From assembly GCA_004214175.1 (NCBI GenBank), contig SGZH01000015.1, forward strand, positions 1 to 33,137: 33,137 nt of DNA, written 5' to 3'. The notes below the pieces were generated by a model. The model saw only the letters and a list, made by a program, of their open reading frames with translations, did no database searches and was not told where the DNA came from. Below are positions 15,106-22,368 of this stretch, piece after piece; the stretch's first letter is position 1; each line of letters begins with the position of its first letter. Source of the DNA: Flavobacteriales bacterium. GTDB lineage: Bacteria; Bacteroidota; Bacteroidia; Flavobacteriales; Flavobacteriaceae. The translations under genes and the position numbers were made by a program.

Positions 15106-16344
15106 ATGTTTTCCCTTTTTCGAGTTAATGTACTAATAGCTATCAATTCAATAAAAACTCAACTATTGAGAACCATTTTAACCGTGGTAATAATTGGTAT
15201 TGGAATATGGGCTTTAGTGGGTATTTTAAGCTCTGTAGAGGCTATGGAAAATTCTATTTCTGGTAATTTTGCTACCATGGGCTCTAATACATTTAATATA
15301 CAACGTTATGATTTTAACTTGCAACGCCAAGGCGGTGAACGTGAAAAAGTAAATCCAATTATCAGTTATCAAAATATTCGAGAATTTATTGATATTTATG
15401 AGTTTCCTACCTCACAAACATCTATTTCATTCAGAGGAACTAGCGGAGCCGAAGTAAAGTTTGAAAACAACAAAACAGATCCCGAAGTTCAAGTATTTGG
15501 TATCAATGAATACTATCTTGAGAATACGGGCTCAGAAATTGAATCTGGTAGAAACTTAAATATTTTTGATATCCAAAATAACAACAAAGTATGTATTATC
15601 GGATCTGATTTTTTAAAAAAATTATTTGTTAACGACAATCCTATTGGAAAAAAAATTAGTATTCGAGGGGTAAAATTTAAAGTGATTGGTGTCTTGGAAT
15701 CCAAAGGAGCTACCTTTGGAAACAACCAAGATTTAAGAGTTTTAATACCTATACAAGTAGCCCGAGGAATTTTTACGGCACCTAATATCAATTATACCAT
15801 CAGTATCATGGTCAAAAACACGGAGATGCTAAATGCTGCTCAAGACGAGGCAGTTATAACCTTTAGAAATATTCGAGGTTTAAACCCTATTGAAAAAAAT
15901 GACTTTGGGATCGAACGAAGTGACGACCTAATCAATCGAATTACCAGTATCACTGGATACCTTGAAATAGCAGCTTGGATTATTAGTATTATTACCATCT
16001 TGGGTTCTTCGATTGCTCTGATGAATATCATGTTGGTTTCTGTTACAGAACGTACTCGTGAAATTGGAGTCCGAAAAGCCCTAGGTGCAAAAAACTCAAC
16101 GATTTCGACTCAATTTTTTATTGAGACGATTGTTATTGGACAAATCGGTAGTGTTTTAGGAATCTTACTTGGAATTGTTACCGGAATGATTTTTTCTTCT
16201 TTTTTTGAATCCGAATTTTCTTTACCTTGGATTCCAATGCTATGGGCAACAATTATTACTTTTATCGTAGCTATTATTGCAGGTTTTTATCCCGCAATGA
16301 AAGCCTCAAAATTAGATCCTATTGAAAGCTTAAGATATGAATAG
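15106..16344 (+). CDS. MacB/FtsX-type ABC transporter permease
   Basis: This 412-aa protein has the MacB-permease layout: one N-terminal membrane helix (about 19-40), a large periplasmic MacB_PCD domain (about 45-280) and three C-terminal helices of the FtsX domain. ERTREIGVRKALGAK, just after the second helix, is the family signature. Such permeases pair with a MacB/LolD-type ATPase and drive efflux or lipoprotein transfer by mechanotransmission from the periplasm. No ATPase or membrane-fusion gene lies beside it here, so its partners are encoded elsewhere. It is divergent from hisS, with 132 bases between the starts. Confidence 0.88.
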   Translation: MFSLFRVNVLIAINSIKTQLLRTILTVVIIGIGIWALVGILSSVEAMENSISGNFATMGSNTFNIQRYDFNLQRQGGEREKVNPIISYQNIREFIDIYEFPTSQTSISFRGTSGAEVKFENNKTDPEVQVFGINEYYLENTGSEIESGRNLNIFDIQNNNKVCIIGSDFLKKLFVNDNPIGKKISIRGVKFKVIGVLESKGATFGNNQDLRVLIPIQVARGIFTAPNINYTISIMVKNTEMLNAAQDEAVITFRNIRGLNPIEKNDFGIERSDDLINRITSITGYLEIAAWIISIITILGSSIALMNIMLVSVTERTREIGVRKALGAKNSTISTQFFIETIVIGQIGSVLGILLGIVTGMIFSSFFESEFSLPWIPMLWATIITFIVAIIAGFYPAMKASKLDPIESLRYE

Positions 16345-16415
16345 TAAGTCTAAATTTTATTTTTTGACTCCATGCAATAATTAATAATCAAATTAGTTAT
16401 TATTAAAAAATATTT

Positions 16416-17297
16416 ATGAAAAAACTGTTTTATTATTGTTTCGTTTTTATAGTAATTGCTTGTAGTAAATACAATGATAAAAATGGTTCTGATTGTTATT
16501 CAAATTCGAATACAGAACTTATATTCCATGACGGTATTGATAGAGAGTATTTGTTGTATATACCCGATTCATATGATGGTACTACTGCTGTGCCAATCGT
16601 TTTTAACTTTCATGGTTATGGAGGTAATGTAGAAGAATTTATGGAGTATGCAGACCTACGCTCGGTGGCAGAAACCAATACGTTTATTGTAGTCTATCCC
16701 CAAGGTAGTTGTCTAGAAGGTTCTTCCCATTGGAATCCCTGCCCAAACGGACCGGATAACAAAAGTGAAGCTGATGATTTTGGATTTGTTGAAGCTATGA
16801 TCAATCAGATATCCTCAGAATACAATATAGATTTGGATAGAGTTTATGCAGGGGGATACTCTAACGGAGGTATGATGGCCTATGGGCTTGCGAATTATAA
16901 AAGTGATTTAATTGCTGCAGTGGCATCTGTTTCCGGAACAATGTTAAACTGTACAGGATCTACCAATCATCCTATGCCAGTAGTACATCTTCATGGAACC
17001 TCTGATGATGTTGTTTCCTATAATGGGAGTACTGACTGGAATTCTGTACAAAATACGCTGGATTACTGGATTAATTTTAATAGCACCACAACCACTCCAA
17101 CAGTAAACTCAGAGAATAGTGGCGGAATAACTATCGAACATTATATTTATGACCAAGGTGAAAATTCTGTTTCGGTCGAACATTATAAATTTATTGGAGG
17201 AGAACACGTATGGTTTAACGAAACCTATCAGGGTCAAAATACTGCTGAATTGATTTGGAATTTTATGTCTAGATATGATCTCAACGGATTAAGGTAG
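16416..17297 (+). CDS. PHB-depolymerase-like esterase lipoprotein
   Basis: This 293-aa protein has a lipoprotein signal (FIVIAC, Cys16) and one alpha/beta-hydrolase domain of the LpqC / PHB-depolymerase esterase group (PF10503). PIVFNFHGYGGN (60-71) is the oxyanion region. GGYSNGGMMAYGLA carries the nucleophile Ser149. HGTSDDVVSYNG gives Asp197 or Asp198, and GGEHVWF gives His264. SHWNPCPNGPDNKSEADDF matches the family's lid region. Related enzymes cleave polyhydroxybutyrate oligomers or feruloyl/acetyl esters on plant polysaccharides. It probably sits on the cell surface or in the periplasm. It lies 71 bases after the permease gene on the same strand, so it could be read from that promoter or its own. 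Confidence 0.87.
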   Translation: MKKLFYYCFVFIVIACSKYNDKNGSDCYSNSNTELIFHDGIDREYLLYIPDSYDGTTAVPIVFNFHGYGGNVEEFMEYADLRSVAETNTFIVVYPQGSCLEGSSHWNPCPNGPDNKSEADDFGFVEAMINQISSEYNIDLDRVYAGGYSNGGMMAYGLANYKSDLIAAVASVSGTMLNCTGSTNHPMPVVHLHGTSDDVVSYNGSTDWNSVQNTLDYWINFNSTTTTPTVNSENSGGITIEHYIYDQGENSVSVEHYKFIGGEHVWFNETYQGQNTAELIWNFMSRYDLNGLR

Positions 17298-17339
17298 CAT
17301 AATAAGGTTTTATTAACCTCTGAGAGAATCCTGTTAGTT

Positions 17340-17813
17340 TCAGTTTACAATTTTATCAAAAAACACAAATAAGTCGCCTTTGGTAATAATAGCACCTTGT
17401 TCTATTAATGAAAAAATATCTCCTTTTTTATCTTCGGTAAAATCTTTATTAGCTGTAAAAAACTCGACTTCGTCATAAGCAAAATTTTTCTGAAGCCATT
17501 TAAAACCTTCAGGGGTTCTGAAATCAATTTTCTCATTGGTGGTTTTTACCACTATTAATTTCATATGAGCTACTTCAACTTTAAATAGAAATAATTGCAT
17601 GGCAGAAATATTTTCGAGGTAGGAAGCATTGTTCAATACCCCTTCCCAAATCAAATCACTAAAAACATCTAATTCTTCTTCGGCAACTTCGGGTTTTACT
17701 CTTTTAATTTCTTCCCACTCTTTTCCTGTGATTGATTGTGTTGCCAAAAAATTAATAAATTCTTCGTGTAATTCTTCAAATTGCTCTTTGGTAAGTCTTC
17801 TGTATTTTGCCAT
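17340..17813 (-). CDS. DUF6495 family protein
   Basis: This 157-aa cytoplasmic protein starts AKYRRLTKEQFEELHEEFI after Met and matches a conserved Flavobacteriia family that I know as DUF6495. It also contains TGKEWEEIKRVKPEVAEEE, DVFSDLIWEGVL and IEQGAIITKGDLFVFFDKIV. The frame is open for 30 more codons upstream, but that part overlaps the terminator and the end of the receptor gene, so the conserved MAKYRR start at 17813 is chosen. Function unknown. The start codon directly abuts the T run of the receptor gene's terminator, so it depends on read-through or on a very short leader. It converges on the esterase at 16416-17297. Confidence 0.8.
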   Translation of the reverse strand: MAKYRRLTKEQFEELHEEFINFLATQSITGKEWEEIKRVKPEVAEEELDVFSDLIWEGVLNNASYLENISAMQLFLFKVEVAHMKLIVVKTTNEKIDFRTPEGFKWLQKNFAYDEVEFFTANKDFTEDKKGDIFSLIEQGAIITKGDLFVFFDKIVN

Positions 17814-17838
17814 AAAAAACGCCCCGTTTAAGGGGCGT
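17814..17838 (-). terminator. Terminator of the TonB-dependent receptor gene
   Basis: Read on the minus strand, a 7-bp G+C-rich stem ACGCCCC/GGGGCGT closes on a TTAAAC loop and is followed by six T (17819 down to 17814). It begins 28 bases after the receptor stop codon and ends at the base before the ATG of the DUF6495 gene. Confidence 0.88.
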
Positions 17839-17866
17839 AAAATTAATGATATTATTGCTAATAATC

Positions 17867-20800
17867 CTAAAAAATGTAGCGTAATCCAAATTGAGCTTGC
17901 CATCTTGAAGCTAAACTCGTATCATAGCCAAATGTCTCTTTTAAATCAGGATTAAAAGTATAGGTTGGCGTGTTCGTACCCGGATCAACAGTAACACCAA
18001 TAGGTTGCACATTATTTGGTTGTTGCATAACTCCCCAGTCTGAATTGATCATATTTCCAACATTAAGTATGTCTAAACTAAACTGAAGCGTGTTGGTTCT
18101 ATTTTCATTAATTTTTATATTATAGTCTTGAAGGATTTTAAGATCCAATCGACCTCTCCATGGAGAAATCGCTCCATAACGTTCGGCATATTGACCTCTT
18201 CTTCCATTCAAATAATCATCCTGTGCAATATATGCGTCAAATGCGGCTCCTTGACCAGGTTCAGAAAATTGCATTTCTCCTATTTCTGAAGAAGTTGGAA
18301 TATAAAGAAGATCATTTAAATTTGACCCGTCCCCATTGATATCTCCACCATAGGTATAATTAAACCTTCCTCCTTTGGCATATTCAAAAAAGGCAGAGAC
18401 TGTTGTGGCCCATTTGTCATTTGCATAATTCCATTTTTTACTACCCACACCAATAATTCTGTGTTGATCGCCATATTTAGAATTAGCAAGCACATCGTCG
18501 TTAACATTACCAAGCGCTGCATTAAATGCAAATGCATCACCTGTTATTTCTGCTTCAATAGAATTTACATCTTGTGAATTTAAATAATTATAAGCCATCA
18601 TTAGATAGTATCCATCACCAAAAGTCTTTTGAGCTTTTAGTGTTGCATTCAAGGTTCTACCTTTATCAGAATTAGTAATCACATAGGCGTTATTAATTAT
18701 ATCATCTGGGGTATAAATAGGTCTGTTATCTACTCCATTCAAAGTTCCTGATGGAGGTAATAAGCCCCAATTTTGAACGTGAGCTGCATTGATATCTTTT
18801 GTGTAAGCAAGATCACCAGTTAAAATAAGACCACCGTCAAATTTGTAATCAGCACCAATATTTGTTCTCCAAACTTGTGGGAATTTAAAATCTGGATCTA
18901 CTGCGTTCAAGAAAAATATTTCAGGATTTGCAACTTGATTTCCAATCCAAACAAATGGAAGTCGTCCAGTAAAAACACCTGATCCACCTCGAAGTTGTAA
19001 TTTATCTTCTCCTTTGTGGTTGTAATTAAAACCAAACCTTGGAGAAATTAACACTTGATTTGTAGGCATTTGAGTATTATCTATTAAAACAGTTTCTCCT
19101 GTATTAGGATTAACGTATGGAATATTTGGTACATTACAACATGCATTGTCAATTACATTTTGTGCTTTTATTGCAGTATCAAAATATAGTGGTTTATCAA
19201 AACGTACTCCTAAAGTCAGCTTAAAGTTGTTTGAAACATCCCATTCATCTTGAGCATAAAAAGCCATCTGACCCACATTGGTCTCCGCCAAAGCCCAACC
19301 ACCGGGATTTCCGGTACCATTTGAGTTGATAGCTGCATCTGCTGCAATAGCTGCATCAAATGCTGCTTGTAGTGCTCCCGAGGAGGCAAATTCTCCAAAA
19401 CCTTCCATAGTGGTGGTTGGAAAGAAAACACCTTGAGCACCATATACACCGAGATTGAAAGAATTATCAAATTGAAACTTTTCAAAAGAAATTCCAACAG
19501 TAGTGGTATGCTTTCCTTTTACAAAACTAATATTGTCTGAAAATTGAAAAACCTTCTGCTGTAAATCATTATTTATTGAAAAAGGTTCGTGTCCAGCGAT
19601 TATGTAGTTAGAACCGTCTTTTGTAATTGTTAGCGAAGGAGCAGGTGTTGATTTTGGATTTCTAAAATCATTAAAATGAGTATATCCAATTTGAAATTTA
19701 TTAGATGCATTTCCTTCAAAGTCAGAATTTAATTCCATTTGGAAAGATTGCAATTTATTATTTATTTGATAACCTGCATTTTCGAATTGAAGTGTTGATG
19801 CACTTGGGCCTCTAAATCCAAGTGCTGTTGGATGTGCAGGTTTCTCTTTGGAAGCATCTAAAAAATTATAAATTAACGCTAAACGATTGTTATCATTGAT
19901 ATTCCAATCTAATTTAAAAATCCCTTTTGTAGATTCCGTTTTATGAGTAAAACCTTCGTAAGCACCTGGATCATATCCAACAGCTAATAAAGCATCTCGA
20001 ACTTCTATTAAATCTGACTCAAGTACCCTAGATTCATTAATAAGACCAGAACCTGTATTGGGTAACCAATTTTGACCTAAATCCTCTCGGTCATCTTTTT
20101 CAAAATTAGCAAAGAAAAATAATTTATTTTTAACAATTGCACCACCTAAACTAGCACCAAATTGTAATTGTTTCAAGTCTGCAACAGAAACTTCATCACC
20201 TCTAACTTCACTTCCAGTTAGACTTTCGTTTCGATAAAATCCATAAACTGTACCATGAAAATTATTTGTTCCACTTTTAGTTACGGCATTAATCAAAGCT
20301 CCTGTAAAACCAGACTGCCTAACATCATAGGGAGCCGTCGAAACTTGTATCTGTTCTAATGCATCTAATGAAATAGGTTGAGCATCTGTTTGTCCTCCGG
20401 GTGTTGCAGCATCGAGACCAAAGGGGTTATTGAAAATCGCACCATCTAAAGAATAATTATTAAATTGATCGTTTCTACCTCCAAAAGAACCATTACTAGA
20501 TGAAGGTTCTAATCTTGTAAAATCGGAAGCTGATCTTGAAATTGTAGGCAAACGTGTAAGTTCTCTCCTACCTACATTAGTTTCTGCTCCAGTACGGTCA
20601 CTCCCAAAAGTATTTTTACCACCTCCAGTAGTTAAAACGACCGCATCTAACTGCTGACTATCTTCTGTAAGGATCACATCCAAATTAAATGCCTTCCCTA
20701 AGTCAAGGTAAACATTATCAAAGGTTTGTGTGCTATACCCAACATAAGAAACCGTTATTGAGTAGGGACCTCCTACTCGTAGATTAAGTAGGTTATATCT

Positions 20801-20992
20801 TCCATCAAAATTTGTAATTGCTCCTGATTTGGTTCCAGAAGGCGTGTGCACTGCGATAATGTTTGCACCTGAGAAAGATGCTCCTGACCCATCGGTTACC
20901 ATTCCTTTGATACTTGAAGTAGTTACTTGAGCGTTAACAATACTTAGTGCAAAAAGAAAAAAACCGTAAATTAAATTTTTTAATATTTTCAT
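17867..20992 (-). CDS. Oar-like TonB-dependent outer-membrane receptor
   Basis: This 1041-aa protein has a signal peptide (to about residue 22), a carboxypeptidase-regulatory-like domain (about 25-112: SSIKGMVTDGSGASFSGANI and later TNFDGRYNLLNLRVGG), a plug (about 130-245, with NNYSLDGAIFNNPFG and ALEQIQVSTAPYDVRQSG) and a long beta-barrel. The barrel contains TKSGTNNFHGTVYGFYRNE, RFGFNYNHKGEDKLQLRGG and a C-terminal aromatic end (LRYIF). This is the Oar group (from Myxococcus Oar), which imports or exports large substrates, including peptides and proteins. There is no SusD partner, so it is not a classic glycan-utilisation pair. The substrate is unknown. It is a single gene with its own terminator. 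Confidence 0.93.
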   Translation of the reverse strand: MKILKNLIYGFFLFALSIVNAQVTTSSIKGMVTDGSGASFSGANIIAVHTPSGTKSGAITNFDGRYNLLNLRVGGPYSITVSYVGYSTQTFDNVYLDLGKAFNLDVILTEDSQQLDAVVLTTGGGKNTFGSDRTGAETNVGRRELTRLPTISRSASDFTRLEPSSSNGSFGGRNDQFNNYSLDGAIFNNPFGLDAATPGGQTDAQPISLDALEQIQVSTAPYDVRQSGFTGALINAVTKSGTNNFHGTVYGFYRNESLTGSEVRGDEVSVADLKQLQFGASLGGAIVKNKLFFFANFEKDDREDLGQNWLPNTGSGLINESRVLESDLIEVRDALLAVGYDPGAYEGFTHKTESTKGIFKLDWNINDNNRLALIYNFLDASKEKPAHPTALGFRGPSASTLQFENAGYQINNKLQSFQMELNSDFEGNASNKFQIGYTHFNDFRNPKSTPAPSLTITKDGSNYIIAGHEPFSINNDLQQKVFQFSDNISFVKGKHTTTVGISFEKFQFDNSFNLGVYGAQGVFFPTTTMEGFGEFASSGALQAAFDAAIAADAAINSNGTGNPGGWALAETNVGQMAFYAQDEWDVSNNFKLTLGVRFDKPLYFDTAIKAQNVIDNACCNVPNIPYVNPNTGETVLIDNTQMPTNQVLISPRFGFNYNHKGEDKLQLRGGSGVFTGRLPFVWIGNQVANPEIFFLNAVDPDFKFPQVWRTNIGADYKFDGGLILTGDLAYTKDINAAHVQNWGLLPPSGTLNGVDNRPIYTPDDIINNAYVITNSDKGRTLNATLKAQKTFGDGYYLMMAYNYLNSQDVNSIEAEITGDAFAFNAALGNVNDDVLANSKYGDQHRIIGVGSKKWNYANDKWATTVSAFFEYAKGGRFNYTYGGDINGDGSNLNDLLYIPTSSEIGEMQFSEPGQGAAFDAYIAQDDYLNGRRGQYAERYGAISPWRGRLDLKILQDYNIKINENRTNTLQFSLDILNVGNMINSDWGVMQQPNNVQPIGVTVDPGTNTPTYTFNPDLKETFGYDTSLASRWQAQFGLRYIF

Positions 20993-21030
20993 TGTCTATA
21001 TATTATTGGTTATTTTTTTAAAATTAGTTA

Positions 21031-21062
21031 AAAAAAAACCACTTTAAATAAAAAGTGGTTTT
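21031..21062 (-). terminator. Terminator of the rpsF-rpsR-rplI operon
   Basis: On the minus strand an 11-bp stem AAAACCACTTT/AAAGTGGTTTT with a 6-base loop ends in a run of eight T. It lies 45 bases downstream of the rplI stop and upstream of the receptor gene. Confidence 0.88.
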
Positions 21063-21107
21063 ATAATATTAACAATTACTACTAATTAGTTAACAAAATA
21101 TTAACTA

Positions 21108-21560
21108 TTATTTTTTTTCAGCAACTACCTCAAATGATAAGTTAGACACAACGTCTCTGTGGAAACGTATTTTTGCATCGTATTGGCCAGTACGCTTAAT
21201 TAAACCACCAGCAATTGTAATGTATTTTTTATCAATTATTACGCCGTTACTTTCTAGTGCATCTGCTAGGTTAATATTAGAAACAGATCCAAATAATTTA
21301 TTTCCCTCACCTGACTTAGAGGCTATTTTAATTTCTAGCCCGTTTAATTTATCTGCTTCTTTTTGAGCATCATCAATAATTTTCTTTTCTTTAAATGCAC
21401 GTTGTTTTAGAGTTTCAGCAAGTATCTTTTTAGTAGAAGGAGTCGCTAAAACTGCTAATCCTTGTGGTAATAAAAAGTTTCTTCCATAACCATTTTTTAC
21501 GGTTACAATGTCGTCAGTAAATCCTAGATTCTCAACGTCTTTCTTTAATATAAGTTCCAT
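21108..21560 (-). CDS. rplI: 50S ribosomal protein L9
   Basis: This 150-aa protein is of normal length for L9. It starts MELILKKDVENLGFTDDIV, then VKNGYGRNFLLPQGLAVLA, the conserved N-terminal rRNA-binding domain, followed by a long connecting helix and a C-terminal domain (GEGNKLFGSVSNINLADAL). It binds 23S rRNA domain V at the base of the L1 stalk. Last gene of the rpsF-rpsR-rplI operon, 15 bases after rpsR and followed by a strong terminator. Confidence 0.97.
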   Translation of the reverse strand: MELILKKDVENLGFTDDIVTVKNGYGRNFLLPQGLAVLATPSTKKILAETLKQRAFKEKKIIDDAQKEADKLNGLEIKIASKSGEGNKLFGSVSNINLADALESNGVIIDKKYITIAGGLIKRTGQYDAKIRFHRDVVSNLSFEVVAEKK

Positions 21561-21575
21561 ATCCTATCTAATTTT

Positions 21576-21872
21576 TTATTTTAATAAATCTGCTACGTAT
21601 GGCATTAAAGCTATATGTCTAGCTCTTTTGACAGCAACTGCTACTTTACGCTGATATTTTAAAGATGTACCTGTTAGTCTTCTAGGTAATATCTTTCCTT
21701 GTTCATTTATAAATCTCATTAAAAAATCTGGATCTTTATAATCCACATATTTAATACCAGATTTCTGAAACATACAATATTTTTTAACTTTTGCAGTCTC
21801 AATATTAAGAGGAGTTAGATATCTAATATCTCCCTCTTTTTTTCCTTTTGCTTGTTGTTCTATTGATGACAT
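21576..21872 (-). CDS. rpsR: 30S ribosomal protein S18
   Basis: This 98-aa S18 is longer than the 75-residue E. coli form because of an N-terminal extension ([20 protein letters not shown]) of the kind usual in Bacteroidota. The core is [20 protein letters not shown], then [20 protein letters not shown], then [12 protein letters not shown], the typical S18 text. It binds 16S rRNA as a heterodimer with S6. It lies 2 bases after the rpsF stop, so the two are translated together. Confidence 0.97.
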   Translation of the reverse strand: MSSIEQQAKGKKEGDIRYLTPLNIETAKVKKYCMFQKSGIKYVDYKDPDFLMRFINEQGKILPRRLTGTSLKYQRKVAVAVKRARHIALMPYVADLLK

Positions 21873-21874
21873 AC

Positions 21875-22213
21875 TTATGCAGTTTTTTTGTTACGATTTC
21901 TTCTTTTTTCAGCCCAAGCAATAGCATGCTTATCTAGGGCTACTGTGAGATAGCGCATTACACGTTCATCTCTTCTGAATTCAATCTCTAATTCGTTAAT
22001 AGCTTCTCCAACTACCGTATATTCAAATAAGTGATAAAAGCCACTTTTTTTGTGTTGAATTTCGTAGGCTAATTTTTTTAGCCCCCAATCTTCCTTGGAT
22101 ATCATCTTAGCACCTTTAGAAACAAGAATTTCTTCGTATTTCTTCACTGTTTCCTTTATCTGTTCTTCAGATAAAACGGGATTTAAGATGAAAACAGTTT
22201 CATAATGATTCAT
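21875..22213 (-). CDS. rpsF: 30S ribosomal protein S6
   Basis: This 112-aa protein starts [19 protein letters not shown] and continues with [20 protein letters not shown] and [18 protein letters not shown], the S6 signatures. The C-terminus is basic (EKRRNRNKK). It forms a heterodimer with S18 in the platform of the small subunit. First gene of the operon. In many bacteria the S6:S18 complex represses this operon through a leader RNA; a candidate leader hairpin is annotated just upstream. Confidence 0.97.
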   Translation of the reverse strand: MNHYETVFILNPVLSEEQIKETVKKYEEILVSKGAKMISKEDWGLKKLAYEIQHKKSGFYHLFEYTVVGEAINELEIEFRRDERVMRYLTVALDKHAIAWAEKRRNRNKKTA

Positions 22214-22243
22214 AATATTTTAATTTAATTGTTATTTAAAATT

Positions 22244-22260
22244 CTTAGCTACAAGCCAAG
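22244..22260 (-). promoter_or_regulatory. Candidate leader hairpin of rpsF mRNA
   Basis: In the transcript CUUGGCU pairs with AGCUAAG across a three-base loop, giving 7 pairs with one G-U. It falls at or near the predicted 5' end of the rpsF mRNA. Position and stability suggest a regulatory or stabilising role, but the CCG element known from S6:S18-binding leaders is not clearly present. Confidence 0.3.
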
Positions 22261-22266
22261 AGCGGG

Positions 22267-22297
22267 CAAAAATACTACTTTTTTTACAATTCACAAA
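22267..22297 (-). promoter_or_regulatory. Bacteroidota-type promoter of rpsF-rpsR-rplI
   Basis: On the minus strand an exact TTTG (22297-22294) is followed by 19 bases and an exact TAnnTTTG (TATTTTTG, 22274-22267). Transcription would start near 22261, leaving a leader of about 48 bases. Spacing and both boxes equal those of the tRNA-Met promoter at 120-150. Confidence 0.75.
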
Positions 22298-22368
22298 CCT
22301 ATAAGAGTAAGATATTCTGTTTCTTTCAAATTAAAAAATATTGTATTATCGATAAAGAATAGTATTCT

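Noticed and set aside
17814-17903. A 30-codon N-terminal extension of the DUF6495 protein with a hydrophobic stretch
   Set aside because: It overlaps the receptor gene's end and its terminator; the conserved family start is the Met at 17813.
18316-19497. Open frames of 74 and 93 codons inside the receptor gene
   Set aside because: They are shifted frames of the receptor's coding sequence with no features of their own.
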